Positions 1 to 7,675 of a stretch of 17,779 nucleotides of DNA are shown here, one piece after another (position 1 is the first letter of the stretch; the number at the start of each line of letters is the position of its first letter). The notes beneath the pieces were generated by a model. That model saw only the letters and a program-made list of their open reading frames with translations. It did not search any database and was not told the origin of the DNA. The DNA comes from HGM12669 sp048527645 (GTDB lineage: Bacteria; Bacillota; Clostridia; Oscillospirales; CAG-272), in assembly GCA_048527645.1 (NCBI GenBank), contig DBGFNI010000082.1, forward strand, positions 1 through 17,779, read 5' to 3'. The position numbers and the translations under genes were made by a program.

Positions 1-598
1 CCGATTGCAATGCGTCCAATCCCTGCAATTGGTTCTGATATTCCTGCTGGTATTCGTTCAGCGCCTGCGCCCGCGCGTCCGCAGCCTTGTCCGCCAGCGC
101 CGCCGCGTAATAGTTGCCCTGTTGTGCCGCTGCCGCCACCGCCGCAGAGGATGGCGTGCCGCCCGTCCCCATGGCAGCCCGTGTCAGCGTGTCCCGCGTT
201 GCCAGGTCGCTTTCCCGCCGATATGCCTTTTGCATCTGCTGCCAGTTTTCGTCCTTGTCCGGGTTCCATTCAAATGCCGCCCGGTCCGCGATCTTCTTCG
301 AGAAGTTTTCAATGTCCCGGCTGTTTGACAGTTCCAGACTGTCTCCCGCATCCGAAACATAAAATCCGCTGCCGTTTTCGTCCCCTGAATACCCGCCGTA
401 TTTGCGCCGCAAATCGTTTGCGTCGGAATGGATCAGCGCCCGTGCCTGCGGCGACTGCGCTTCCGCATATTTCTGTTTGAGTTCGATCATTGTCATGCCG
501 AAATCAGGGTCTTTTCTTGCCAACTGTAAATCCGCATCGGAAAAGTTGACCCCGCTTTCCCCCAGCTTTTTTTCAAAGTCTTCCGCCGTATATACCAT
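1..598 (-). CDS. Probable internal virion / DNA-ejection protein, N-terminal part (runs off left edge)
   Basis: The reading frame starts at an ATG at 598, six bases after a GGAG-type ribosome site (GGAGAAAAGATATG), and stays open for 199 codons to the window edge. It begins MVYTAEDFEKKLGES and is rich in Ala, Gln, Asp and Lys, with no membrane segment in the visible part. Residues about 60-75 carry a KYGGYSGDENGSGFY-like motif. From about residue 120 it becomes an Ala/Gln-rich helical region. It starts 11 bases after the stop of the gp10-like tail gene, so it is in the same transcript. In podoviruses the genes after the tail hub often encode ejection or internal virion proteins, which are long and helical with low-complexity Ala/Gln stretches. 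That role is inferred from position and composition; I recognise no catalytic domain. The C-terminus is outside the window. Confidence 0.75.
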   Translation of the reverse strand, partial: MVYTAEDFEKKLGESGVNFSDADLQLARKDPDFGMTMIELKQKYAEAQSPQARALIHSDANDLRRKYGGYSGDENGSGFYVSDAGDSLELSNSRDIENFSKKIADRAAFEWNPDKDENWQQMQKAYRRESDLATRDTLTRAAMGTGGTPSSAAVAAAAQQGNYYAAALADKAADARAQALNEYQQEYQNQLQGLDALQS

Positions 599-608
599 AT
601 CTTTTCTC

Positions 609-2321
609 CTATCTCACAAATGTTGATCCGCTCTGTCCCTCCAGGGCAATTTGATAAACCGTCACATTCCCCTCCCCGCTCACACGGATGCGAACGCTGT
701 CCGCACGACGCGACACGATCGGAAAGGAGCAGCTGCTCCGCCCCTGTTTGCAGTCCACACGACCCACCGTGCTCCAGTTCTCTTCTCCGTTGTAGGAAAT
801 TTCCACGTCAAATCGCGCCCCCTTCTCCGCACCGTAGCGGATCACGATGCGCGACAGATATTTTGCACCGATCGCCCCTTGGATAAAGTCTCCCGTTTCA
901 AACCGCCAGGAGATCGCATCCTCTTTGCTTACCTGCAGTACCCCGTTATATGCTCCGAGCGTCATCACACGCCCGTTTTTGTCCATCACCCACAGCCCGT
1001 CCTGATATCCGCCGCACGGGGCAAGTCCGTCGCACTGCTCCACATACCAGTTTCCGGTCGTTGTGTTGTATACATACAGCGCGCTCTCTCCCGCTGCGTT
1101 TTCGCAGCATAGATAATACTTTTCGCTGTCCGATACGGCGACGCCGTTGGCGTGCATCCGCTCGCTCAGCATCCCCGATACCCGCGCCGGCACACCGCCG
1201 CTGTATGCGTATACCCCGTCCACGCCGAGATAGAATACATATTTTCCGGCGGTCTGAATCGAATCGCCGCAACCCTTTTTCACTCCGAAATACGGATATT
1301 CCCGCGTCTCATATTCCGACGGCGCGCCGGTTGTCCCCAGCACCCGCACGATCGCATGCTCCTTAAAGAAAACAGGAGTGCCCAAAACGTCCGCCCCGCC
1401 GGTGAATTCTCCCGCGCCGCCGCTGTCCCATTGCCAACTGTCCCATGATTTGCTTTCAAAGACATTCCAGTTGTACGGGTCTCCCATCACCGACGCGTAC
1501 AGTTTAGACCCCTTGCAGCCCCACAGACGGTTGTTGGATGCAAAAACAAAGTCCATGTCCGGCATCTCGCGCGCCACAAACCAGTCCGCATGGTCGGAAT
1601 AGTCCTCATTCGGCGCCACACTCTGTGAAAAGGTGTTTTCGTAAAAGTCGAGATATTGCAGAATTCTCCCGCTCGGTCCGATTCCCTGCGATACCTCTCT
1701 GATCACCGCGTAGGTTTCCGTTCCGTCCACCACATCTCCGTTTTCATCCTCCTGCCAGACGTGCACGCCGTCATCTTTGTAGAATTTTTGATAAGTTCCG
1801 GCAAGATGCACCGTCACACGGTTTTTTGCTGCATCCAACCCGCCGTACTTCCCGTCCCCGATGGAAAAAATATTTTCGCAAATGGCGATCTTCTCATCCG
1901 CTTGCTTATAGGTTGTGATCGTTCCAATCACCGTGCTCTCCCGCGCCCCGCACAGGACATATCCCTCCGGGAACAGGATGAAGTAGTTTGTCATTTTCAC
2001 AATGTGATGCCGCTTTTCCTCGTCGATCTGCATGTCCTGCAGCAGCGGCTCCTCTTTGTCCGCTCGGTACGCGTTGTATTTTCCGTTTTCCTTGATTACC
2101 CAAAAGAATATCCCGTCCAGCACCGCGAAGGCCAGCGCGTTTTCCAGCGTCACCATCACGCTGCGCTTCTCCCGCACGCGTATGGCCGGGTATTCCTCAT
2201 CGCTCATGTTGTAGGCGTCCGACAAATATCCGTCGCACAGCGCCCGATTCGGTCTGATCCCGCGAAATGTGTCAAGCACCGTGCTTTTCTTCCGCCCGGT
2301 GTAACGGATTTCACTCAGCAT
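609..2321 (-). CDS. P22 gp10-like tail hub / packaged-DNA stabilisation protein
   Basis: This 570-residue protein starts MLSEIRYTGRKKSTVLDTF and has many short Gly/Trp/Tyr-rich strand motifs, such as FASNNRLWGC, YVFYLGVDGVYAYSGG and YNTTTGNWYVEQCDGL, as expected for a beta-propeller. The C-terminal part (about 470-570) looks like a small beta-sandwich. The size and the SNNRLWG and GVYAYSGG patterns match the tail accessory factor family that includes P22 gp10, which plugs the portal vertex after DNA packaging and forms the base of the short tail. The ATG at 2321 overlaps the end of the previous gene and has GGAGG nine bases upstream. It lies between a small structural protein and a probable ejection protein, which suits a tail-completion role. 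The family call is from pattern memory, not a search. Confidence 0.75.
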   Translation of the reverse strand: MLSEIRYTGRKKSTVLDTFRGIRPNRALCDGYLSDAYNMSDEEYPAIRVREKRSVMVTLENALAFAVLDGIFFWVIKENGKYNAYRADKEEPLLQDMQIDEEKRHHIVKMTNYFILFPEGYVLCGARESTVIGTITTYKQADEKIAICENIFSIGDGKYGGLDAAKNRVTVHLAGTYQKFYKDDGVHVWQEDENGDVVDGTETYAVIREVSQGIGPSGRILQYLDFYENTFSQSVAPNEDYSDHADWFVAREMPDMDFVFASNNRLWGCKGSKLYASVMGDPYNWNVFESKSWDSWQWDSGGAGEFTGGADVLGTPVFFKEHAIVRVLGTTGAPSEYETREYPYFGVKKGCGDSIQTAGKYVFYLGVDGVYAYSGGVPARVSGMLSERMHANGVAVSDSEKYYLCCENAAGESALYVYNTTTGNWYVEQCDGLAPCGGYQDGLWVMDKNGRVMTLGAYNGVLQVSKEDAISWRFETGDFIQGAIGAKYLSRIVIRYGAEKGARFDVEISYNGEENWSTVGRVDCKQGRSSCSFPIVSRRADSVRIRVSGEGNVTVYQIALEGQSGSTFVR

Positions 2322-2631
2322 TTACCTGCACCTCCCTTGTCTCATTTCCGTCCTTGTCAATGTAGTAGATTCCGTCGTCACGGAAATCCCACCGGCCTGT
2401 CTGCGCCGCGATTCCACCCTGCAGCATCGCCGCTTTCACATCCTGAATGCCGCTTTGACTGAAATTGTCGGTGTTCAGATGGCTCAAAACGTGGTTCAGC
2501 TCCTCCACCAATAAAAACAGGTAGTTGACTGTGTCCTCCAGCCTTGTGCTCCCCGCCTTTGCACCGTCCGATTTTCCCGTCCCGGCAAGCACCTTGCCGA
2601 TCATCTCCGGCGTTATTGTCATTTTCGACAT
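2311..2631 (-). CDS. Hypothetical phage structural/assembly protein, 106 aa
   Basis: The protein starts MSKMTITPEMIGKVLAG. The ATG at 2631 is preferred over an upstream in-frame start because GGAGG lies seven bases before it. A helical middle (about residues 30-60, LEDTVNYLFLLVEELNHVLSHLN) is followed by a C-terminal beta-like segment, WDFRDDGIYYIDKDGNETREV. Similar small proteins sit beside tail hub genes in Firmicute podophages, and the C-terminal motif resembles short tail-tip or accessory proteins. The function is not known. Its stop overlaps the start of the gp10-like gene, which suggests translational coupling and a joint role in the tail. No membrane segment is present. Confidence 0.7.
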   Translation of the reverse strand: MSKMTITPEMIGKVLAGTGKSDGAKAGSTRLEDTVNYLFLLVEELNHVLSHLNTDNFSQSGIQDVKAAMLQGGIAAQTGRWDFRDDGIYYIDKDGNETREVQVNAE

Positions 2632-2653
2632 GCTTTTCCCTCCTGTCACAAGC

Positions 2654-2687
2654 GTGCCGGTGCGCTTTCCACCGTCCGCACCGGCAC
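2654..2687 (-). other. RNA hairpin between lysis gene and next tail gene
   Basis: A perfect 10-bp stem (GTGCCGGTGC pairing with GCACCGGCAC) with a 14-base loop fills the gap between the XhlA-like gene and the 106-aa gene. It is not followed by a T-run on the minus strand, so it is not a clear terminator. It may slow or process the late mRNA, or be a weak terminator. Confidence 0.5.
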
Positions 2688-2698
2688 CTTTTGCATTG

Positions 2699-2962
2699 TT
2701 ACCGTAAGATCACCGCCGCAAGATACGCGACCACCGCGCCGATCAGCGCCCCGATCAGCGTCTCCCACCGCGCAGACGGCTTGTTGATCAGCCGGTCGAG
2801 CTTCACATCCATGCGCTCCATCGTCGTCTCAATCGAGTCCAGACGCGTCTTCAGCGCCGCCTCAGAGGTGTACAGCTTTCCGATGTCCCGCTGGCATTGC
2901 TCCAGATCATGCAAGAACCGCTCCAACTGATTGCATCCCGGGCAGTCGTTACGCTGTTCCAT
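2699..2962 (-). CDS. xhlA: XhlA-like holin-associated membrane protein
   Basis: This 87-residue protein begins MEQRNDCPGCNQLERF. An amphipathic coiled-coil stretch (about 20-60, LKTRLDSIETTMERMDVKLDRL) is followed by one C-terminal membrane helix (WETLIGALIGAVVAYLAAVIL). This is the layout of the XhlA/hemolysin family, which works with a holin to release the endolysin. The ATG at 2962 is chosen because AGGAG lies eight bases upstream and it overlaps the end of the holin gene (GATGGAACAGCGTAA). The N-terminal CPGC pair is an additional feature. The neighbours amidase and holin support a lysis role. The confidence is good for the family and lower for the exact partner. Confidence 0.8.
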   Translation of the reverse strand: MEQRNDCPGCNQLERFLHDLEQCQRDIGKLYTSEAALKTRLDSIETTMERMDVKLDRLINKPSARWETLIGALIGAVVAYLAAVILR

Positions 2963-3284
2963 CCTCTTCGCTCCTCTCCTCATAGCAGGTCATGTTTACC
3001 GTGTCAAAGTCGTCCTTTTCGCACATCAACACGCCTTGTTCAATCCGCTTTGCGTATCTGCACGTCACACAGTCCTTTTCCGGACTTTTTGTCTCCAGAT
3101 TCATCAGCGCCGCCATTCCCGCTGCCAGTGCCGAGCCAATCAGCCCGATCAGAACGGTTTTTACGCCGTCCGTCTGCATCCCGGCAAGCGCCGCCGATAA
3201 ATTCGCTACAATATAGCCCGCTGCCGCCTGAATAAAGGTTCTGATCGCACGCCGCAGCCATTCCTTCATACGTTTCTGATTCAT
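2949..3284 (-). CDS. Phage holin with a cysteine-rich C-terminal tail
   Basis: This 111-residue protein has a basic amphipathic start (MNQKRMKEWLRRAIRTF) and two hydrophobic segments, about residues 15-35 and 42-62 (TVLIGLIGSALAAGMAALMN), as in small Firmicute phage holins that form membrane holes for endolysin release. After the second segment a soluble tail has four cysteines (CVTCRYAK, VLMCEK, NMTCYEE), a zinc-ribbon-like spacing. The ATG at 3284 has GGAGG seven bases upstream and overlaps the amidase stop (ATGA). It is followed by the XhlA-like gene. The holin role is inferred from topology and from the amidase next door. The tail could instead hold a disulphide or zinc and time lysis. 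Confidence 0.8.
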   Translation of the reverse strand: MNQKRMKEWLRRAIRTFIQAAAGYIVANLSAALAGMQTDGVKTVLIGLIGSALAAGMAALMNLETKSPEKDCVTCRYAKRIEQGVLMCEKDDFDTVNMTCYEERSEEDGTA

Positions 3285-4171
3285 TTCGTTCCCTCCTGTT
3301 CTTTGTCAAAGACCCCCGCACGGTCGAGTATCACCAAAATTCGTGCAAGCTGATAGGAAATCTCAAAGGAATTGTTGTTCCCCTTCAGGTATCCGCGGTC
3401 TGCCAGCTTCTTTACCGTCGCCCGCATCCACTCCGGCATGTTCCCGTCAATGTACGCCCATCTCACACCCACCTGATCGCGCAGCTTTGCGACCTCGTCC
3501 TTCAGTGCTTCAAATTGCTTCTTTTCCTCCGCCGTCATCGGTTCTTCCTCCTTCATGTTTTTGATTTCGTATGCCACCCGCCGGCGAAAATCGTCCATCG
3601 TGTCCGAAAACCGCCGCAGCCAGTGATCAATGTCCCCGTGATTGCCACCCATCCCCGCAAGATAGGCTTCGTGATGCGATACGACATGCGAGACATCAAT
3701 GTTGTACCGCGTGCAGAGATACGCGCATAGCTGCGCCGCCTCCACCATCACCGCATGATAATATTCCGGATCGTCCAATCCGTCCTCGCAGATTTCAAAC
3801 TGTACATGCGTGGCGTTGTAGGAGCCTTTTTCTCCGCTCCCCACACCCCACGGCGCCGTCTCCCACGGCAGGGTCTGCACCGTCGCGATCTCGCCGTTTG
3901 CAAGCCGCCCGATAAAGGCGTTCACACAGGCAAAACGCCCGTCCTCACCACCCGCGTAATACTGGTTCCAGTGGTTGCCGTATCGGTTTTGCCCGAGCAA
4001 TTGCGCAATGCCTTCGCTCATGCCCTCGCTCTGCCCCGCCGCAGGCTGTACATACCGCGATAGGGATGTGTTGTTCGCCCCGGTCGAATGTACCACAATT
4101 CCGGTAGGATTTCTCTCGTAGCTGCCGGAATAGCATGCGTTGTTCACAAGCTCACACTGATATAGCGTCAT
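3281..4171 (-). CDS. Endolysin: N-acetylmuramoyl-L-alanine amidase (Amidase_2)
   Basis: The enzyme cuts the amide bond between muramic acid and L-Ala in peptidoglycan to lyse the host. From the upstream ATG at 4180, residues about 25-200 form the amidase domain: zinc-site histidine in GIVVHSTG (H31), HVQFEICED (about 125-133), SHHEAY (about 168-173) and NHGDIDHW (about 180-187). A helical linker follows (MTAEEKKQFEALKDEVAKL). The C-terminus (about 246-290, MPEWMRATVKKLADRGYLKGN) resembles a single SLH-like motif, likely the cell-wall binding part. Two ATGs compete. The first (4180) overlaps the previous stop but has GGAGG immediately before it; the second (4171) has GGAGG nine bases upstream and is preferred. 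No signal peptide is present, so export needs the holin. Confidence 0.9.
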   Translation of the reverse strand: MTLYQCELVNNACYSGSYERNPTGIVVHSTGANNTSLSRYVQPAAGQSEGMSEGIAQLLGQNRYGNHWNQYYAGGEDGRFACVNAFIGRLANGEIATVQTLPWETAPWGVGSGEKGSYNATHVQFEICEDGLDDPEYYHAVMVEAAQLCAYLCTRYNIDVSHVVSHHEAYLAGMGGNHGDIDHWLRRFSDTMDDFRRRVAYEIKNMKEEEPMTAEEKKQFEALKDEVAKLRDQVGVRWAYIDGNMPEWMRATVKKLADRGYLKGNNNSFEISYQLARILVILDRAGVFDKEQEGTK

Positions 4172-4176
4172 TTGCT

Positions 4177-4371
4177 TCATCCTCCCGTCTTGTTGAGAAA
4201 TTCACGTGCCAGCGCACGGATTTTCGCAATCGAATTGGTCTCCCCGCTGGCCAGCCCCGCGAAAAATTCCGTCAGCGCATCCTCGCCCACGGCGTTCTCC
4301 TCCGCCGCTGCGCACTGCTGCAATTCATCGTCCGTCATCTCCCGCAAGACACCGTTGTCAAGAATCTTCAC
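4177..4371 (-). CDS. Small acidic hypothetical protein, 64 aa
   Basis: The protein starts at a GTG (MKILDNGVLREMTDDELQ) overlapping the stop of the tail-fibre gene (GTGA), with a G-run about eight bases upstream. It ends with an ATGA overlap into the amidase gene. This tight two-way coupling argues that it is translated. It is acidic and helical, with segments MTDDELQQCAAAEE and ALTEFFAGLASGETNSIAKIRALAREFLN. It resembles small XkdX-type or other tail-accessory proteins only in size and place; I do not recognise a family. An upstream in-frame TTG at 4386 is a weaker start. Confidence 0.65.
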   Translation of the reverse strand: MKILDNGVLREMTDDELQQCAAAEENAVGEDALTEFFAGLASGETNSIAKIRALAREFLNKTGG

Positions 4372-6176
4372 GCCTTCACCCCCCAAATCTGTATCTCACC
4401 GTCCGTGAACATCCGCCCGTCACCGTTCACTTGCAAACGCATCGAAATAAGATTGCTCGCCGTATATTTCTGTATCAGATAGGGCGCTGTGTATTTGATC
4501 GCGGAATATCCCGATCCCCAGCTCGTTGTCATCGCCTCTTCGCCTTCCCAATACCCGTATACCGGCTTTAATTCCATGTATCCGTGCGTTTCAACAGTAC
4601 CGTGCAGCCCGGTCAGATCCGGCAAAACAAGATTGCGCAGGTTTTCGTCCATCGCAGTCAGCTTCATCGAGTAGTTGACGTCGTCCGTCGCCCCCTGCAC
4701 AAAGACAATCCGCAGCGCCCGCAGCGGCTCTGTGAACATTTTGCTGATCACCTGCACCGCGTTTGCTTTCACGGTTGTCACCTTTTCCAAAAGCGTGTAG
4801 ACATTTTTGTCCTCTTTGTCCGCCAGCGCCGCAGAAACGCCGCCGCTGGTCACAGGATTTTCCGAATCCTTCACCGGCGCGCTGTCAAAGGTCAGTACAT
4901 TCTGCTTGCCCGCCAGCGCCGCAGAAACGCCCCCGCTGGTCACAGGATTTTCCGAATTCTCCTCCGGTGCATGATCAAATGTCAGCACATCCTGCTTTCC
5001 CGCCAGCGCCATATAGACAGCCCCTCCGCTCACCGCGTTTGTGCTGCCTGCTGCCACGACGTCGTCCGTCACCGGCGTCTCCCCGTTCTTTCCGTTGTAT
5101 ACGGTAAAGGTTCCCGTGGTTGTGTCAACGCAGGTGTACTGATAGACGTCCGTGCTGCCGGGCGTTCCGTCTCCGCTGATGCGGACAATGCTTGTGATTG
5201 CTCCGTCCAACCTCTCGTTTTTCGATACGCTCACCGTGCAGGTGATCAGCTTCCATTTCTCCGGACTCTCTGCCGGCATGTTGGATCGGTTCTCTTGACA
5301 GAGCGAAAGGTACAATGCTCCGCTTGTACTGACAAGATCATTGCTGTTATATGTAGCATTCTCCTCCCACGCGCCGCACCATTGTATCCGCTCCCCCACC
5401 GCACGGTATACGCCACCGCTGGTCACCGGGTTTTCTGAATTCTCCTCCGGCGCGCTGTCAAAGGTCAGCGCATCCTGTTTTCCCGACAGTGCCTCGTATA
5501 TGCCTCCGCTTGTCACCGGATTTTCCGAATCCTTCACCGGCACACCGTCAAAGGTCAGCGCATCCTGTTTGTCTTCCAGCGCCGCGTAGATGCCTCCGCT
5601 TGTCAACGGATTTTCCGAATCCTTCACCGGCACACCGTCAAAGGTCAGCGCATCCTGTTTGCCAGACAGTGCCTCGTATATGCCTCCGCTCGTCACAGGA
5701 TTGGAGGAATTTTCCTCCGGCGCAAGATCAAAGATCAGCTTCGCCTGCTTGGTTCCGAGCAGCTCCAGCACTCGACCGTACTGCGTCAGCGTCAGCTCTT
5801 CCCCCGCCTGTGCCTGATGCGGCACCCCTTCCTGCAGCGGAATCTCACACCATACCGTCGGCAGCTTCTTTTCGTACAATTCGCCGTCTGTCCCAACGTA
5901 TGACGCCGTCCCGCAGACGCCGATCCGCAGTGTGCCGGCCTCTGCCAGCACCTCATATGGCACCGTGCAGAAAAACTGCCCCTGCACATCCGCGCTCAAT
6001 ATCTTTTTGCGCTGCACGTTGCGGTTGGCAAACACCGCCTCTTTCGCCCATGCGTCCCATCCCTCTTCAAACAGGAACTGCGCCGTCACACTCTCCACCG
6101 AATTGCTCGTCACCAGCCCCCGCTCGCAGGTTATGCTCCGCCCGCGCACACGGAATATCATGTCCGCCGTTTCCAT
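4368..6176 (-). CDS. Tail fibre / receptor-binding protein with 30-residue repeats
   Basis: This 602-residue protein probably binds the host surface. Residues 1-140 resemble the N-terminal domain of baseplate/fibre proteins (BppU-like), with TVPYEVLAEAGTLRIGV and the KLPTVWCEIPLQEG pattern. Four copies of a 30-residue repeat follow (about 146-265; core SENPVTSGGIYEAL and KQDALTFD). Then comes a 100-residue insertion (about 266-370) that starts with a small aromatic module (WCGAWEENATYNSNDLVSTS, about 266-285, W308) like CBM5/12 carbohydrate-binding domains. Three more repeats (about 372-457, the first degenerate) lead to a C-terminal beta domain (about 460-602), probably the receptor tip. Start ATG at 6176 overlaps the adaptor stop (TGATG) with GGGAGG upstream. 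Its place before the lysis genes fits a late host-recognition gene. Confidence 0.8.
   Translation of the reverse strand: METADMIFRVRGRSITCERGLVTSNSVESVTAQFLFEEGWDAWAKEAVFANRNVQRKKILSADVQGQFFCTVPYEVLAEAGTLRIGVCGTASYVGTDGELYEKKLPTVWCEIPLQEGVPHQAQAGEELTLTQYGRVLELLGTKQAKLIFDLAPEENSSNPVTSGGIYEALSGKQDALTFDGVPVKDSENPLTSGGIYAALEDKQDALTFDGVPVKDSENPVTSGGIYEALSGKQDALTFDSAPEENSENPVTSGGVYRAVGERIQWCGAWEENATYNSNDLVSTSGALYLSLCQENRSNMPAESPEKWKLITCTVSVSKNERLDGAITSIVRISGDGTPGSTDVYQYTCVDTTTGTFTVYNGKNGETPVTDDVVAAGSTNAVSGGAVYMALAGKQDVLTFDHAPEENSENPVTSGGVSAALAGKQNVLTFDSAPVKDSENPVTSGGVSAALADKEDKNVYTLLEKVTTVKANAVQVISKMFTEPLRALRIVFVQGATDDVNYSMKLTAMDENLRNLVLPDLTGLHGTVETHGYMELKPVYGYWEGEEAMTTSWGSGYSAIKYTAPYLIQKYTASNLISMRLQVNGDGRMFTDGEIQIWGVKA
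4806..5063 (-). repeat. Second block of tail-fibre repeats (about 90 bp period)
   Basis: Three in-frame copies encoding about residues 372-457 of the fibre: a degenerate one (TNAVSGGAVYMALAGKQD) and two good ones (SENPVTSGGVSAALAGKQ and SENPVTSGGVSAALADKED). They lie after the carbohydrate-binding-like insertion and resemble the first block at 5382-5741. Confidence 0.75.
5382..5741 (-). repeat. First block of tail-fibre repeats: four 90-bp units
   Basis: The 20-base string aaggtcagcgcatcctgttt recurs at 5461, 5551 and 5641, exactly 90 bases apart. Two neighbouring copies (about 5501-5570 and 5591-5660) are almost identical at the DNA level over 70 bases. Each unit codes 30 residues with the NPVTSGG core. 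The near identity suggests recent duplication or gene conversion. Confidence 0.85.
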
Positions 6177-6529
6177 CAGATTCCACCTCCCGGATGCTTC
6201 TCATTGACATACCAATTTTCGAACGTGTCAAAATCGTCGCTCACCGCCTGCAAACGGTTTGCTGCAATTTCCCATTCCTGATTGATCCACGCCGTGCGGT
6301 AAAGGATGTAATCTTCATAGATCACTTCAAACCCGCCGCACAGCAGCACCTGCTCTCCCAAATCCTCCGGGTATCGGTATGCGGTCGTGTCCTGCGGCTT
6401 CACACCCATCACCCGCACCTGAAGCTGCTGCTGCACGGTGTTGATCATTTCGACCAGTTGCCTGTCCTCAAAGCCGTCCGCACAGGACAGCATCCCGCGC
6501 ACCCGGTCCAATATCTGTTGCACCGTCAT
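6176..6529 (-). CDS. Head-tail adaptor-like protein
   Basis: This 117-residue protein (MTVQQILDRVRGMLSCADGF) is mostly helical. It follows the capsid gene and precedes the tail genes, the usual place for the P22 gp4 / gp6-type adaptor that sits under the portal. Helical segments include QLVEMINTVQQQLQVRVMG and VLLCGGFEVIYEDYILYRTAWINQEWEIAANRL. The ATG at 6529 has AAGGAG ten bases upstream. The stop overlaps the fibre start. The adaptor role is inferred from order and size. It could be another connector protein, but a tail-completion role is the best guess. Confidence 0.6.
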   Translation of the reverse strand: MTVQQILDRVRGMLSCADGFEDRQLVEMINTVQQQLQVRVMGVKPQDTTAYRYPEDLGEQVLLCGGFEVIYEDYILYRTAWINQEWEIAANRLQAVSDDFDTFENWYVNEKHPGGGI

Positions 6530-6549
6530 TGTCTTTTTGCTCCTTTCCG

Positions 6550-6590
6550 CAAAAACACGAAGCAGAGGCGCCGCTGTGCCGCGCCTCTGC
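6550..6590 (-). terminator. Intrinsic terminator after the major capsid gene
   Basis: A perfect 10-bp GC-rich stem (GCAGAGGCGC / GCGCCTCTGC, loop nine bases) is followed on the minus strand by TTCGTGTTTTTGC. It starts 12 bases after the capsid stop. It is likely a partial terminator that lets capsid mRNA outnumber the tail mRNA. Confidence 0.7.
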
Positions 6591-6602
6591 CCGCTTTTCT
6601 TA

Positions 6603-7610
6603 TCATGCGCCGATCAGCTGCGTACCGCCGGTAAACCCACCGCAGCAGGCAAAACGCCAGTCCACAAAGGAACAGTTGTACCGCGCTCTGCCCTTCCAGG
6701 TATTGGCGTCGTTGTCCTCCACCTTGGAATGCACGGTCAGCTTCTTTCTGGTCTGGAACACCGCCGCCAGATTGTCCTTTAAGTATTGCGAATCCAGCAC
6801 TACCCACGGCGCGCTCCCCGCCGCGATAAACTGGTTCAGATACGGCCAGCAGATCACGTTCCATCTGCCGTAAAGATTGTTGAACGCGTTGTAGTTGGAA
6901 TTGGGGTCTTTATCCGAACCGACCGCCGCCATCACCGCCTTTTTCAAAGCTGCGTCGTTCGGAATCAGAATCGTGTCCGGCGCAATGTTCAGGATGTTGC
7001 CGTTGTCGTCCATGAAGTTCTGCATGCAGCTCTCTGCCTGCGCCAGCGCGTCCACCGAGAATGCATCCGCAAATGCGTTGCTCTGCACGCCTTTCATCTT
7101 CTTGCCCTTGTGGGACTTGGAGAACAGCGGCAGCTCGTCCGCCGTTGTCAGATCAAAGGTCTGCTTTCCCATCTGGAAGGATGCGCTTCCCTTCATTGCC
7201 TCACCGTACATCCGCGCCGCAAAACGTTCGCGCGTGCGGTAATATGCCGTAACAAACTGCTGCGGCTTCTGTTTGAGATCGATCGTCTGCGCGTCCTCGA
7301 TCATTTCCTCCGATACGGAAAACATGCTTTTCCATGTCACATTCTGTACCGTCTTGAAATATCCCTCCTCCATGCCGTTGGTGGGATATGCGCCGTTTTC
7401 TCCCACCGGCTCAAAGTCGTTCATCGACGTCATCGAGCCGTAGGACTCCGCAAAATGGGTTGAATCCTGCATGGAAAATACGCTGTCGATCAGGCTCTCC
7501 GCTTCAAAGGCCTCCGCGCGCTTTTCGATGATGGATTTGATCGGGTATTGGAAATTGCCATAGACGGAGTCCGCCACATGGCTGTCCTCGCTGAAAATAA
7601 TATCTGCCAT
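6603..7610 (-). CDS. Major capsid protein (HK97-fold, Mu-head-like)
   Basis: This 335-residue protein (MADIIFSEDSHVADSVYGNF) builds the head shell. It has the spread-out pattern of HK97-fold capsids: an N-terminal helix-rich arm (about 20-45), the E-loop-like FEPVGENGAYPTNGMEEGYFKTVQNVTWKSMFSVSEEMIED (about 65-105), the long spine helix after it, a P-domain, and a C-terminal A-domain ending in WRFACCGGFTGGTQLIGA. It lies after scaffold and decoration genes and before the adaptor, the normal head order, and is followed by an intrinsic terminator. The ribosome site AAAGGAG lies 13 bases before the ATG at 7610, longer than usual. Mu-like subgrouping is a weaker guess. Confidence 0.85.
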   Translation of the reverse strand: MADIIFSEDSHVADSVYGNFQYPIKSIIEKRAEAFEAESLIDSVFSMQDSTHFAESYGSMTSMNDFEPVGENGAYPTNGMEEGYFKTVQNVTWKSMFSVSEEMIEDAQTIDLKQKPQQFVTAYYRTRERFAARMYGEAMKGSASFQMGKQTFDLTTADELPLFSKSHKGKKMKGVQSNAFADAFSVDALAQAESCMQNFMDDNGNILNIAPDTILIPNDAALKKAVMAAVGSDKDPNSNYNAFNNLYGRWNVICWPYLNQFIAAGSAPWVVLDSQYLKDNLAAVFQTRKKLTVHSKVEDNDANTWKGRARYNCSFVDWRFACCGGFTGGTQLIGA

Positions 7611-7675
7611 AATATCAAAAATTCTCCTTTCCGTCTGACTGTCCGTCAGTCATGTTTCCCTGTTCCGCGTGCCGC

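Noticed and set aside
4584..6634. Two long plus-strand frames opposite the fibre gene
   Set aside because: They mirror the repeats of the real minus-strand protein and have no ribosome sites or recognisable domains.
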